A DNA stretch of 64,000 bases from Buttiauxella sp. A111 (GTDB taxonomy: Bacteria > Pseudomonadota > Gammaproteobacteria > Enterobacterales > Enterobacteriaceae): the NCBI RefSeq assembly GCF_014189855.1, contig NZ_BJFN01000007.1, forward strand, positions 1 to 64,000. Direction: 5' to 3'. The notes under the pieces are model-generated. The model searched no databases. It worked only from the letters and a program-made list of their open reading frames with translations, and was not told the origin of the DNA. Shown in pieces: positions 9,131 through 21,141 of the stretch. The stretch's first letter is position 1, and each line of letters starts with the position of its first letter. The position numbers and the translations under genes were made by a program.

Positions 9131-9705
9131 TGTCAACGCTACTTTACTTACACGGTTTCAATAGTTCGCCGCGTTCCGCTAAGGCCACCAGCTTTCAGGC
9201 ATGGCTTGCGCAGAATCATCCGCATATCAATATGATTATCCCGGAACTTCCACCGTATCCTGCCGATGCGGCAGAGTTGCTGGAGTCGCTGGTACTCAAG
9301 CATGGCGGTGAGCCGTTGGGGATAGTCGGCTCCTCTTTGGGGGGCTATTACGCCACTTGGCTGTCGCAATGTTTTACGCTACCGGCGGTCGTTGTAAACC
9401 CAGCGGTACGGCCTTTTGAATTGCTCGTCGATTATCTTGGCAAGAACGAGAACCCCTACACCGGGCAGCAATATGTGCTAGAGTCACGCCATATTTACGA
9501 TCTTAAAGTCATGCAAGTTGACCCGTTAGAATCGCCAGATCTCATCTGGTTGTTACAACAAACGGGTGACGAAGTGCTTGATTACCGCCAGGCAGTGGCG
9601 TACTACACCCCCTGTCGGCAGACGGTAGAGTCCGGTGGCAATCACGCCTTTGTAGGCTTCGAAGATTATTTCACACAGATCGTCGACTTCCTTGGCCTGC
9701 ATTAA
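9130..9705 (+). CDS. yqiA: Alpha/beta-hydrolase esterase YqiA
   Basis: A 191-residue member of the UPF0227 alpha/beta-hydrolases; E. coli YqiA has esterase activity on short acyl esters and palmitoyl-CoA (literature knowledge). The [10 protein letters not shown] oxyanion region, the nucleophile elbow GSSLGGY (about residues 66-72), Asp in QTGDEVLDY and His in GGNHAF complete the triad. The start at 9130 overlaps the cpdA stop (TGATG); an upstream in-frame ATG at 9076 is inside cpdA and is rejected. Confidence 0.94.
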   Translation: MSTLLYLHGFNSSPRSAKATSFQAWLAQNHPHINMIIPELPPYPADAAELLESLVLKHGGEPLGIVGSSLGGYYATWLSQCFTLPAVVVNPAVRPFELLVDYLGKNENPYTGQQYVLESRHIYDLKVMQVDPLESPDLIWLLQQTGDEVLDYRQAVAYYTPCRQTVESGGNHAFVGFEDYFTQIVDFLGLH

Positions 9706-9747
9706 AGGCTTGATGTCGAATTCCTGTTTCGCAATCTGAACGAATAA

Positions 9748-11646
<1,899 letters not shown>

Positions 11647-11662
11647 TTACCGCTTTCGGATA

Positions 11663-11699
11663 AATGTGATCAACGGCTGAATCGCGTTGATCACATTTT
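11663..11699 (+). terminator. Rho-independent terminator of parE
   Basis: A 13-bp perfect stem, AATGTGATCAACG (11663-11675) with CGTTGATCACATT (11685-11697), ends in a short T run. It lies 17 bases past the parE stop. Confidence 0.8.
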
Positions 11700-11841
11700 C
11701 CCGCTTTGCTAAATCCTCTGTTCCTTCTCGCAATTCCTGACTCCCTTCACATTTTTCCAGTTTGTCACTTGAATGGGCCATACTCCGTCCGTTACTCTTT
11801 TTTGGAGTTAAACTTCATTGAGGTTTATAAGGCGGAGCAAA

Positions 11842-11961
11842 ATGTCACTATTAGCCAGGTTAGAACAACGTGTGCGTGATTGTGGGGAATTTACAGGCCC
11901 CAGCCACTGTTTCAGCGACGCCATTAAGCGCGGAGAAATCAATGAACACACTAGCCATTGA
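11842..11961 (+). pseudogene. nanE: Remnant of nanE (N-acetylmannosamine-6-phosphate epimerase), internal deletion
   Basis: A 39-codon frame with its own ribosome site (GGCGGAGC) begins [11 protein letters not shown], matching the N-terminus of NanE (MSLLAQLDQK in E. coli), and ends in FSDAIKRGE, which resembles the extreme C-terminus of NanE. About 190 codons expected between them are absent. The frame runs into the start of nanK, as intact nanE does. I infer an in-frame internal deletion that keeps the translational coupling to nanK but destroys the TIM barrel. The C-terminal match is by eye and less sure than the N-terminal one. Confidence 0.55.
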
Positions 11962-12817
11962 TATCGGCGGCACCAAACTGGCCGCAGCGCTCATCAACGA
12001 TGAACATAAAATTTTCCAACGTACCGAAATTTCCACACCGGCAAATGCCGCGCCGCAAGCCCTTGAACAAGCGCTAGCCCAGTTGGTTGACGTTTATCAG
12101 GGGCAAGCTCAGCGGGTGGCGGTGGCATCCACCGGGATTATCGACAAGGGCATTCTTACCGCGCTTAATCCCGATAACCTGGGCGGACTGAATCATTTTC
12201 CCTTGCAGGCGACGGTTGAAAAACTCACGGGGCTGCAGTGTGTAGTTCTGAATGATGCGCAGGCTGCTGCCTGGGCTGAGTATTGCTATCTGTCTGCTCA
12301 GTTTAAACATGTCACCTTTATCACGGTTTCCACGGGAGTCGGTGGTGGCGTTGTTGTGAATGGTGAGTTATTAACCGGCCCGTATGCTTTTGCAGGTCAT
12401 ATTGGCCATATTCAGGCCGATCCCAATGGCCCACTGTGCGGTTGCGGGCGCGTCGGTTGTGTCGAGGCGATTGCTTCGGGGCGTGCGATTGCCGCGGCAG
12501 CCGGACATGAACTCGAGGGTAAAAACACCCGCGAAATCTTCGCTCAGGCTCAATCAGGGAACGCGCAAGCTCAGCAGTTAATGACGCGTTCAGCACAGGC
12601 AATTTGCCAGCTAATCGCCAATATCAAAGCTCTGCTGGATACCGAATGCATCGTGCTTGGCGGCAGTGTTGGCCTGGCTCAGGGTTATCGCCAACAGGTG
12701 GAGCAGCAGCTCGCACAATCTCCTGCGGCGTTCCAGGTCCCGATTTATGCCGCGCATTATCAACACGATGCGGGGTTAATGGGCGCGGCACTCTGGTCTG
12801 AAAACCACTCAGCCTGA
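11942..12817 (+). CDS. nanK: N-acetylmannosamine kinase NanK (ROK family)
   Basis: NanK phosphorylates N-acetylmannosamine with ATP in sialic-acid catabolism. The 291-residue protein, identical in length to E. coli NanK, has the phosphate-binding [11 protein letters not shown] at the N-terminus, the catalytic Asp105 in LNDAQAA, and the zinc-binding GHIGH...CGCGRVGC segment (about residues 155-178) of ROK kinases. ATG 11942 follows CGGAGAA; a longer in-frame start at 11870 lies inside the nanE remnant and is rejected. No nanA or nanT is present here and nanE is deleted, so its substrate supply must come from elsewhere. Confidence 0.93.
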   Translation: MNTLAIDIGGTKLAAALINDEHKIFQRTEISTPANAAPQALEQALAQLVDVYQGQAQRVAVASTGIIDKGILTALNPDNLGGLNHFPLQATVEKLTGLQCVVLNDAQAAAWAEYCYLSAQFKHVTFITVSTGVGGGVVVNGELLTGPYAFAGHIGHIQADPNGPLCGCGRVGCVEAIASGRAIAAAAGHELEGKNTREIFAQAQSGNAQAQQLMTRSAQAICQLIANIKALLDTECIVLGGSVGLAQGYRQQVEQQLAQSPAAFQVPIYAAHYQHDAGLMGAALWSENHSA

Positions 12818-12842
12818 AAATTGATAAACCACGTGAATATAA

Positions 12843-13325
<483 letters not shown>

Positions 13326-13418
13326 ATTTTCAAATCAAAGCATTGTTGTATCGAAGTGGATGGAGAACCTGTCTAATAACAGCTGGCCTGAAGTAGGGCG
13401 TTTTTTTCTCTTTGACAC

Positions 13419-13463
13419 GTGATGCGGGCAGCCCCCTTTGCCTGCATCACGCTTTTTTTCACG
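13419..13463 (+). terminator. Rho-independent terminator of the nanK-nanQ operon
   Basis: GTGATGCGGGCA and TGCCTGCATCAC form a 12-bp stem with one mismatch, followed by GCTTTTTTT. It separates the nan genes from the downstream regulator. An in-frame GTG of the next gene lies inside the stem and is therefore not taken as its start. Confidence 0.8.
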
Positions 13464-13538
13464 CTACAGACTTGTTACGCTCTCAACCATTCGATATTGC
13501 AGGCTTTCGCCACGCTACGCATTCAAAGCAGGAAATTT

Positions 13539-14420
13539 ATGGAGCCTCAAGCCCTTCGCCTTAAACCTGGTAAAATCCTCGATACCCTTGGTGCGATGCA
13601 AAATAGCCTGACGCGTGTATCTCAGCGTATCGCACACTATATTTTGACCTCACCACAGCAGGTGACTCAGCTTTCTATCGCCGAATTGTCACGTGAAACG
13701 CAGGCAGGCGAAGCGACCGTGATTCGTTTTTGTCGCACGCTGGGCTACAAAGGTTTTCAGGACTTTAAAATGGATTTAGCCATTGAGCTTGCCACTGCGG
13801 AGTCCGATAACAACGGCCCGCTGTTAGAAGGGGAGATTAGCGAAGCTGATGATGCGCATACCATCGGGTTGAAGCTGCAAAGCACCATTAATAACGTGCT
13901 GTCCGAAACCCTAAATTTGCTGGACATGAGCCAGGTCAGTGAAGTGGTAAAGGCGCTACGAACCAGTAACTCGGTGTATATTTTTGGCGTGGGGTCTTCC
14001 GGGATTACTGCCGAAGATATGAAACATAAACTGATGCGTATTGGTATGCGGGTCGATGCTGTCACCAATAATCACTTTATGTATATGCAGGCCACCTTAT
14101 TAAAATCAGGTGATGTCGCCTTTGCTATCAGCCACACCGGGAATTCCCCTGAAACGGTCCACGCACTAGAGCTTGCCAAACAAGCGGGGGCAACCACCGT
14201 GGCACTCACCCATAATTTGGGCTCACCGCTGTGTGAAGTTGCCGACTTTAGTCTGATCAACGGCAACCGTCAGGGCATGCTACAAGGGGATTCGATCGGG
14301 ACCAAAACCGCGCAGCTATTTGTGCTGGATTTGCTCTACACCTTGCTGGTACAAGCCGCACCAGAACAGGCCCGCGAAAGCAAACTGCGCACTATGGATG
14401 CTCTAAATATTGCAAAGTAA
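13539..14420 (+). CDS. RpiR/MurR-family transcriptional regulator
   Basis: The 293-residue protein has an N-terminal HTH of the RpiR type (about residues 20-95, with IAELSRETQAGEATVIRFCR as the helix-turn-helix) and a C-terminal SIS domain (about 130-270, with FGVGSSGITAEDM and ISHTGNSPETV) that binds phosphosugars. Regulators of this type in Vibrio sense N-acetylmannosamine 6-phosphate and control nan genes; by position, a role for the adjacent nanK-nanQ is plausible but not shown. ATG 13539 follows AGGAAA; upstream in-frame starts lie in the preceding terminator region. Confidence 0.85.
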   Translation: MEPQALRLKPGKILDTLGAMQNSLTRVSQRIAHYILTSPQQVTQLSIAELSRETQAGEATVIRFCRTLGYKGFQDFKMDLAIELATAESDNNGPLLEGEISEADDAHTIGLKLQSTINNVLSETLNLLDMSQVSEVVKALRTSNSVYIFGVGSSGITAEDMKHKLMRIGMRVDAVTNNHFMYMQATLLKSGDVAFAISHTGNSPETVHALELAKQAGATTVALTHNLGSPLCEVADFSLINGNRQGMLQGDSIGTKTAQLFVLDLLYTLLVQAAPEQARESKLRTMDALNIAK

Positions 14421-14439
14421 TGCCGCGTTAGCGGCATTA
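14418..14439 (+). terminator. Short hairpin between the convergent RpiR regulator and autotransporter genes
   Basis: TAATGCCGC-GTTA-GCGGCATTA is a perfect 9-bp palindrome overlapping the regulator's TAA stop and lying 20 bases beyond the autotransporter stop. No T run follows on either strand, so terminator function is likely but weak. Confidence 0.45.
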
Positions 14440-14459
14440 GACTGAGTGCAAACAACAAA

Positions 14460-17400
14460 TCAGAACTTAATTTTCAAACCGACAATCCCGCCGTAATTGA
14501 TGCTGTCACCTACAAACGACTTTTCAACGCTCAACGAACCGGCAATCGAAACTGACTTATTGATCTGATGGTCAATGCCCGCATTTAATTGCCCCCATGT
14601 TCCAGCGCTGTTGGTGACAAACGGTATGTCGCCTTGCTGAGAAGAAAAGGCTGTTTTGCTGTCTCCTCTGAACTCATGCAAGATCCCCGGGCGTAACCAG
14701 GCGGTCGTTCTGGTGCGTTCCTCTTTCACTTTGTTCTCATCATCATGATTCCAGGTCTGATGGATACGCAAACTGAGGCGGCCAGTCAGGGAATCTGCAT
14801 TGCTGAATTTAACTGTGGATGCCTCGTCATGAGTGTTATCCAGTTTCACCGTTGAGTAGATCAACTGCGCCTGAGGTTCGATAAAGCGCTGAACGTCAGT
14901 ATCCGGCTGCCACGGATAACCCGCCTCCAGCGAAGCACTTAAACCATAGCCTTTGGTTTTCATTGGGCTGAGATCGGTGGGGCTGGATTCCACATACAAC
15001 TGGTTGTACTGGGCGACGGCATCAAGATAACTTCCCGCTGGCGTAAAGTGCGTCCAGTAACCACCCAGGCCCCATGATTTCACCGTATTGCGGCCTGCAT
15101 TTTCACCATCGGTATGGGTGACTTTGCTGTTAATTTTACCGATGTTCCCTAGCACGCCGGCAAAACTAGAGCTCCCGTCATCCTGGCTCTCCCGATACAA
15201 ATCAATGCCGAGCTGAATGGCATTCAGTGAAAAACGCGATTGTGGCCCATCAAAATCAGATTTCCCGTTTTTAACAATTACCCGACCCCAGCTCATATGC
15301 GGCGATTGTGTTGCCGCAGTGATTTTTTCCGGGCTGGCAAATTGTTCCCCGGTACGTTCGTGCAGGCTATCAACCAGCATCCGGCTATACAGTAATGCCA
15401 GTTGAGGGATGTCCTGATACAGCGACGTTTCTGCCCGATAATCAGGTACAGCGACAGGCTGTTGAGAAGGTATTGGCGTTGCCGGAGGGGCATTATCACC
15501 TTCGTTAACGACGGGAGGCTCATCTACAGGAGGAACGCCCGGCTGTGGCTCTGGTGGCGGAGTGAGTTCTTTATCATCAATTTCCGGCGCAACCACTTTG
15601 TGAGAACGCAGATACCAGGCTTCTTCATTGCTGTTATCGAGACTTGATCGGTAAAGTGAATATACATATGGCCCCGCTTTTACCTTGTTGAGCAAATTGA
15701 AGGCTTCAGTTTCTGTTGTGGCACCGCTTATCGCATCCACCACTTTAATGCCATTGCCCTGGGTTAGTGCGCCCTGACCATCGGTATTCGTGATTTTCAG
15801 GCTGGTGGAACCATCTGCATGCCCACCGTCGATAACGAGTTGGTCGGTTGGGGAATTGTCGGCATGTAAGTGAGTATTTAACGCAATCGTTGCGTTATCG
15901 CCGTGGTAATTATTCACTTTAAGCGTTTTGTACTGGTTACTTTCAGGCGCACTGAAATTGATAAGGCTTTGATTATTCGTTAATTGGCTAAGAACAGAAT
16001 TGCCAGTCAAAAACCACAGACTGGTTTTGCTTAACGAAACTTCAGAGTAGGCATTTGCTTCCGTTAGCGCTGCGCCGGAAACGATGCTCGCCGACACATT
16101 TACGCTGGCATTACCTTGTGAAGCTCCGGGGCCATTTTGCACCTGCAACCACTGCTTTTCTCCGCTAACCCGGCTATTTTGCAGTTCAACATCGGCGAAG
16201 CCCGTGGTTTCAATACCGTGACCATGCTCGCTTGAAAGAATACTGTTATTTAAATTTGCCTGTCCCGTAAACGCAGCCGTGCCCTGAACGGCCAATGCAG
16301 CCGCGTTATCGCCGTGCGTTGAGGCAACCACATTATTGGCTTGAACCTGCCCTCCGTTACTGGCGAGTATGCCGTGAGATTGTGCGCCATCGGTCTTTAT
16401 CGCCGAGTCTTCGACCATAAGCTCAGCCCCCGCTTCTGCCCAAAGCCCTCGGGAATTATCACCATGAGTCGTGAGCGTGACGCTATCCAGCGCCATCTCA
16501 GCCGTTTCGGTTTTATATTTGCGCCCAACGAACGCGCCAGTTGCATTATCTCCAAAGGTCTCGACCGAAACATTTGTAGCGCTCAGGCTGACGCTGCCAG
16601 GTTTTGCCGCGCCAATTCCTGCATATAAACCAGTTGAATGATCGCCCAGGGTTTTGACCGACAAATTTTTCAGGATGATATTACCTCCATCATCAGCGGC
16701 GGCACCGTAAGCTTGATTTCCTTCTGTCAGCAAAGTGGTTCCTTCCACTTTGAGCAGCGAACCTTCGTTACGTGAAGCCAGCGCATGTGGGAAGGTGAGG
16801 TTGCTCTGAACCGGCGATCCATTTCCCGTTGTGGTGACGCTTCCTTCCATCACCGTAACGGTGGCACCCACGTCGGCAACGATGCCCATCGCATTATCAT
16901 CACCAGAGGTTTTGATATGGCTATTCGTTATCGAAGCCGTTGAATTGGCAGCAGCAATTCCTGTGCTGTAATTTCCGGATGTCGTGATATCCGAGGTGTT
17001 GACCAGCAGATGACTTCCGTTGGTTGCGCTGATGCCGAGGCTGGATTTTTGCGTGGTGGTGACATTACTGCCCGTAAGTGATAGTGAAGAGTCTGTCCCC
17101 TGAAGCAAGATGCCCGGCCCCCAGGGGCCAACGGCGTTATCGGGAGCCGTGGTCTTGATTTGGCTGGAGAGGATCTTGGCGGTTGCGCCGTTAATAATAT
17201 TGACCCCAGAGCTGCGTGCTCCACGGGTTTCAATCTCGACGTTGTCCAGTTGAGCGTTAGATCCAGGGCCTTCAACTGACACGCCGTGGCTTTGCATGCC
17301 GGATGCGGATATTTTTGAATGGTTAATGGTCAGTGAAGCACCAGCAATCGCCCTGGCCGCCGTTGATAAAGCCTCAGCACTTCCCGCCCCGCTGACACTA

Positions 17401-18722
17401 AGTCTGCTGTTATCAAAAGAAAGTGAACTGTCAGTTCCTTCTGCTCGGACGGCCCCCTGATAATTTCCCGATACGTTAATCATAAGATGGTTGCCCGTAA
17501 TGGCGGCACCTGAAAGCGCGTGAAGGGCGGCGGTAGAAGCCGTGCTGGCGGCCCCTCCGGTACTGTCTATTTGGCTGTATTGCAGATCAATCTGTGCGCT
17601 ATTCTCCGCTCTCGCAGCGCTGGCACTTAACGCAGAAGTGGTCAAATGCAGATTCTTCCCGCGAATAGACGTTGCGTTATCGCTGGCCAGTAACCCGTGA
17701 CTTAAACTCAATGTTTTTTCATTATCCAGCGGTGAGGTTGATGATAATCCAGCACCTGAGGTGCTGATGGTTGTTCCATCTTGCAGCGATACGCTCGCGC
17801 CATTGCGGGCCCAGATCCCGACGGCTCCTTTACCCGACGTCAGAATCGAACCGCCGGAAATTTTGCCGTCAGTTGTTTCGCCATCTAACAACAAGGCATG
17901 CCCGTAACCGCCGGTCGTCTCAATGGCTGTCTCTTTTAAAACTATCTTGCCGCCGTTTTCTGCTTTGATTCCGTAAGCTGAAGCGCCAGTGGTGCGAATT
18001 GTGGCGTTATCTGAATTAAGGGCGCTGTTCTCTCCGCTAAGATATACACCGTGGCTTCCGCCAGTAGTGGCGCTTCTGGCTCCTACCGTCTCGATTTTTG
18101 TATTTTTCGAAAGGTCTATTTTGCCGCCTTGTGTCGCGGAAATACCAACCGCTCCCCAGGAGTTTGTCTGCACGCTGGAATTATCCAGAGAGACCTGGGA
18201 ATGATCGCCTGATACCGCAATCCCACGGTTATTATTTCCCTTTGCATTGCCGCCTACGGTTAGCGTGGAGTTTTTCAGTGACAGTGATCCACCTGACTCT
18301 ACGAACATCCCCGTCATATCACTGGCTGTTATAGCAACCCCGGTTCCTGTTTTTGGATCGAGAGCAACCTCCACTTCATCCAACTCAACGCGGCTACTGC
18401 CAGAGACGTGTACACCGAACTGGTCTTTAGAGCCTGCGCCGGACACGGCATTATTTTTGATACTGCCCCGGCTCAGGGTAATGGTTCCTCCATCGCCGAT
18501 TTTTATTCCGGCAGTATTTGCCACACTCATTTTTATCGTTTCGTCAGAGTAAGTACCACGGGTACAAATACCCACGTTTCCTGCGATATTGACGAGTCTT
18601 TCTGCATTTGCATCCACGCAGCCAAAACTCAGCACGCCTGCAACTATTCCTGCTGACGTTTTAAGTATTATTTTGTGACGGCTGTGTTGATTATTTTGTG
18701 GGAATATCTTAGTAATTTTCAT
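14460..18722 (-). CDS. AIDA/pertactin-like autotransporter (type Va secretion)
   Basis: A 1420-residue surface or secreted protein. Residues 1-40 form an extended signal peptide ending VDANA. Residues about 41-1000 are a passenger of roughly 22-26-residue repeats with a recurring pattern T(S/T)G-x-A-x-GI-x-A-x-G-G-x-V/I, which predicts a right-handed parallel beta-helix, as in AIDA-I and pertactin. A pertactin-like junction leads into a Pro-rich linker (about 1080-1120: TPPPEPQPGVPPVDEPP), then a beta-barrel of about 280 residues ending GLKIKF with a terminal aromatic. No protease triad is evident, so adhesion is more likely than proteolysis. The ligand is unknown. Confidence 0.9.
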   Translation of the reverse strand: MKITKIFPQNNQHSRHKIILKTSAGIVAGVLSFGCVDANAERLVNIAGNVGICTRGTYSDETIKMSVANTAGIKIGDGGTITLSRGSIKNNAVSGAGSKDQFGVHVSGSSRVELDEVEVALDPKTGTGVAITASDMTGMFVESGGSLSLKNSTLTVGGNAKGNNNRGIAVSGDHSQVSLDNSSVQTNSWGAVGISATQGGKIDLSKNTKIETVGARSATTGGSHGVYLSGENSALNSDNATIRTTGASAYGIKAENGGKIVLKETAIETTGGYGHALLLDGETTDGKISGGSILTSGKGAVGIWARNGASVSLQDGTTISTSGAGLSSTSPLDNEKTLSLSHGLLASDNATSIRGKNLHLTTSALSASAARAENSAQIDLQYSQIDSTGGAASTASTAALHALSGAAITGNHLMINVSGNYQGAVRAEGTDSSLSFDNSRLSVSGAGSAEALSTAARAIAGASLTINHSKISASGMQSHGVSVEGPGSNAQLDNVEIETRGARSSGVNIINGATAKILSSQIKTTAPDNAVGPWGPGILLQGTDSSLSLTGSNVTTTQKSSLGISATNGSHLLVNTSDITTSGNYSTGIAAANSTASITNSHIKTSGDDNAMGIVADVGATVTVMEGSVTTTGNGSPVQSNLTFPHALASRNEGSLLKVEGTTLLTEGNQAYGAAADDGGNIILKNLSVKTLGDHSTGLYAGIGAAKPGSVSLSATNVSVETFGDNATGAFVGRKYKTETAEMALDSVTLTTHGDNSRGLWAEAGAELMVEDSAIKTDGAQSHGILASNGGQVQANNVVASTHGDNAAALAVQGTAAFTGQANLNNSILSSEHGHGIETTGFADVELQNSRVSGEKQWLQVQNGPGASQGNASVNVSASIVSGAALTEANAYSEVSLSKTSLWFLTGNSVLSQLTNNQSLINFSAPESNQYKTLKVNNYHGDNATIALNTHLHADNSPTDQLVIDGGHADGSTSLKITNTDGQGALTQGNGIKVVDAISGATTETEAFNLLNKVKAGPYVYSLYRSSLDNSNEEAWYLRSHKVVAPEIDDKELTPPPEPQPGVPPVDEPPVVNEGDNAPPATPIPSQQPVAVPDYRAETSLYQDIPQLALLYSRMLVDSLHERTGEQFASPEKITAATQSPHMSWGRVIVKNGKSDFDGPQSRFSLNAIQLGIDLYRESQDDGSSSFAGVLGNIGKINSKVTHTDGENAGRNTVKSWGLGGYWTHFTPAGSYLDAVAQYNQLYVESSPTDLSPMKTKGYGLSASLEAGYPWQPDTDVQRFIEPQAQLIYSTVKLDNTHDEASTVKFSNADSLTGRLSLRIHQTWNHDDENKVKEERTRTTAWLRPGILHEFRGDSKTAFSSQQGDIPFVTNSAGTWGQLNAGIDHQINKSVSIAGSLSVEKSFVGDSINYGGIVGLKIKF

Positions 18723-18924
18723 ACGAATGCCTCTAAAACGTGAATATGTTTATTCATCGCAGGGGCAGTTAATTCTTCAGGGAAATATAAGATCACTATG
18801 TGACGTGGTGTAAATATAATTAGTAACGTTTAACTGCCTTGTGCGTTCAAATATTATACGGGCAATTAATAACCAACCTATTACTCAGGACTAAGTGCGG
18901 ATTTAGTTTTATTGCAGAGGGGTG

Positions 18925-19845
18925 TTATTTTTCGAGAATCGTCGCCAGAAATTGCCTAAAACTGGTCTTTTGTTCCATTTCTTTCCGGTAGATCAGATAC
19001 ACACTAAGCTGTTGCAACGGGAACAACGGTGTGAGTTTTCGCAGCCCGAAAGCGTGTTCGTAGCGGTTAAAAGCCTCATGTGAAATGAACCCGACGCTGT
19101 CAGTTTCTGACAAAACAGTGAGAAGCATCAGCAATGAATTCGTTTCAAACGCAGGGGGCGTTCTTCTCATTGTCGCCTGTAGGGTCTGCTTTTTCTGGTG
19201 GATCATCTCGTCGGCAGTTAAATGGCTGACCATATCAAGACCCTTTAACTGCTCAATACTGACTTCGCTTTGCAGTAGCGGGTTATCTTTGCGACAAACT
19301 AGCGTTGGGGTTAATTGATGATGCAAAATACAGCTCAGACTTGCATTGGTGATGGGGGTGGCGGAAAAAACAATATCTGCTTTGCGTAAGTTAAGTAATT
19401 CGACCGCATCAGGAATATCCAGATTGGTTTCGATATACTTTATTTTATAATTAATGTTTTCGGATTTTATTTTTAATAATGTGACAGACAAATCATGCAC
19501 CGCTACTGAAAATGGAGAATATATTACCAGTGTTTCACGATGGCGATTTTTATGACTCGTGTCTATTGAATCACTCATTATTTCTAGCGTTTGCTTTAAC
19601 TGTAGATAAAGGTCATCAGCAAATACCGTTGGCGAGATCGTATTTCCATGGCGGATAAATAAAGGGTCTTCAAAGTGCAGGCGTAGTTTGCGCAGGGAAT
19701 GGCTAATGGAAGGTGGGGTAACATCCAGAATCTCAGAGACTTCGGTGATGCTGCGAGTGGAATAGATCAAACAGAAAGTGGTTAGCAAATTAAGATTAAA
19801 ACTGGAAAGTTTTAGTACTTTATCGGAAACCATATTCGTTTTCAT
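18925..19845 (-). CDS. LysR-family transcriptional regulator
   Basis: A 306-residue LysR regulator: the HTH spans about residues 12-70 (LLTTFCLIYSTRSITEVSEI, then TPPSISHSLRKLR) and the effector-binding fold follows from about 95. ATG 19845 has GGCGGGAT before it; a TTG 12 bases further upstream is also in frame. It is oriented like the autotransporter gene and ends 200 bases before it, with no other gene between, so control of the adhesin is a reasonable guess. The AT-rich composition of the middle part suggests transfer. The effector is unknown. Confidence 0.85.
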   Translation of the reverse strand: MKTNMVSDKVLKLSSFNLNLLTTFCLIYSTRSITEVSEILDVTPPSISHSLRKLRLHFEDPLFIRHGNTISPTVFADDLYLQLKQTLEIMSDSIDTSHKNRHRETLVIYSPFSVAVHDLSVTLLKIKSENINYKIKYIETNLDIPDAVELLNLRKADIVFSATPITNASLSCILHHQLTPTLVCRKDNPLLQSEVSIEQLKGLDMVSHLTADEMIHQKKQTLQATMRRTPPAFETNSLLMLLTVLSETDSVGFISHEAFNRYEHAFGLRKLTPLFPLQQLSVYLIYRKEMEQKTSFRQFLATILEK

Positions 19846-19908
19846 ATCCCGCCCCAATAACCACTCAGAGTAAAGAGTAGCTTAGCAGCGTTTCATGACT
19901 ATGAATTT

Positions 19909-20035
19909 TATACCCAAAATAATTCGAGTTGATTAAAGGCGGCAAGGGAAAGAGTCCCGATGAGCTTACTTTGGTAAGTGATTTGGGCGATTGAGCGCAG
20001 CCAACGCATAAGCAGCTTGAAGTATGACGGGTATA
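19909..20035 (+). repeat. Full-length ERIC element
   Basis: The element is exactly 127 bp, from TATACCCAAAATAATTCGAG to AAGTATGACGGGTAT, and has the diverged core GAGCTTACTTTGGTAAGTGA. It separates the LysR/autotransporter pair from ygiN. Confidence 0.88.
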
Positions 20036-20092
20036 TCCGTAAGAAAGGGAGCGGGTGTCAACACCGCTCCCTTTTGTTTTCCAGCAAACCGA

Positions 20093-20410
20093 TTACTTGA
20101 TTGCGTCTTCCAGAATATGGATATGCACATCCAGCACATCGTCTTTTACGGCAGCGCTGTGATCTTTCATATGCTGGGTTTGAAGGTGAGCTTCGAGATG
20201 AGCAGCACTCTCCCATTTTTCCAGCATAAATACGGAAGCGGGTGCTGTCGTCTGAAACGCCACTTGTGCGTTATGGTCGACTAATGGCGCGTAACCGAAG
20301 CAGCCTTCTTCCTCCAGCACGGTAGGAATAATTTTTGCGAAGGCATCTAAAACCGCCTGGCGATGATGCGCACCTGGACGGGTACGAATTTCAGCTATCA
20401 CTGTTAGCAT
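20093..20410 (-). CDS. ygiN: Probable quinol monooxygenase YgiN
   Basis: YgiN is a small ABM-domain dimer that oxidises menadiol to menadione in vitro and is thought to form a quinone redox cycle with MdaB. The 105-residue protein has the ABM pattern MLTVIAEIRTRPG, a conserved GCFGYAPLVD segment and the C-terminal WESAAHLEAHLQTQHMK block. It is 30 bases after mdaB on the same strand, in the E. coli mdaB-ygiN order, so it is co-transcribed with it. Confidence 0.95.
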   Translation of the reverse strand: MLTVIAEIRTRPGAHHRQAVLDAFAKIIPTVLEEEGCFGYAPLVDHNAQVAFQTTAPASVFMLEKWESAAHLEAHLQTQHMKDHSAAVKDDVLDVHIHILEDAIK

Positions 20411-20440
20411 GACTTACTCCTTTCGATAATTACTTAACAG

Positions 20441-21022
20441 TTAAGCAAAAATCTGACCGAGATGCTCGCGGTATTCTGCGATAAAACGTGGAACGTCAGG
20501 CACTTTCATCACATCGTTAGCGATAAAGGTCGGCAGACCTTCCATTCCAAGGAACTGGTTCGCTTTGTGGAATGGCAGATAAACGCCATCAACACCCACG
20601 CCATGGAAGAACTGTTCTTTGTCTTCAAAGGCTTGCAGTGGAGCGTTCCAGGTCAGGGAAAGCATATAGGTTTTGCCCTGAATCAAACCGCCGGAGCCAT
20701 ACTTTTTCTCAGCGTCTGAGCGGGTACGGCCATCGCTGGCATACAACGAACCATGACCTTCAGTGAACACATCATCGATGTATTTCTTCATGGTCCATGG
20801 TGCACCCATCCACCAGCCTGGCATTTGGTAAATCACGGTATCGGCCCACAGGTATTTTTCGACTTCTTCTTTTACGTCGTACTCACTGTCGGTTCGGGTG
20901 ACCAGAACATCATGCCCGAGGTCGCGCAAAAAGCTTTCCGCGACGTCGGTCAGGGTGTCATTGAGTTGGCCGTTAGAGTGGGCGAATTTTTTCGCACCAT
21001 TGATAATCAGGATGTTGCTCAT
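20441..21022 (-). CDS. mdaB: NADPH:quinone oxidoreductase MdaB
   Basis: MdaB is a flavodoxin-fold FAD enzyme that reduces quinones by two electrons with NADPH and so avoids semiquinone formation. The 193-residue protein (same length as E. coli MdaB) shows INGAKKFAHSNGQLN near the N-terminus for flavin phosphate binding, QMPGWWMGAPW around residue 66 and the LSLTWNAP segment. ATG 21022 is chosen over an in-frame start at 21076 by homology. It lies upstream of ygiN in one operon, divergent from nothing nearby; qseC is on the same strand further upstream. Confidence 0.96.
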   Translation of the reverse strand: MSNILIINGAKKFAHSNGQLNDTLTDVAESFLRDLGHDVLVTRTDSEYDVKEEVEKYLWADTVIYQMPGWWMGAPWTMKKYIDDVFTEGHGSLYASDGRTRSDAEKKYGSGGLIQGKTYMLSLTWNAPLQAFEDKEQFFHGVGVDGVYLPFHKANQFLGMEGLPTFIANDVMKVPDVPRFIAEYREHLGQIFA

Positions 21023-21141
21023 AGTTAACTCTCGAATTATTGCGTCTGGCGCGAAGTTTAATGTGAATACCATCACGATTAAATGCTCCGTTTGGCAAAG
21101 ACTTTTGCTTTAAACGCAATAATTAGAGGGTGTAATGATGT

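Noticed and set aside
13419..13538. N-terminal extension of the RpiR regulator from GTG 13419
   Set aside because: The extension would start in a terminator stem, has no family similarity and would displace the good ribosome site at 13529.
14460..18722. Several long plus-strand frames across the autotransporter
   Set aside because: They are shadows of its repetitive, stop-poor coding sequence, without start signals or domain features.
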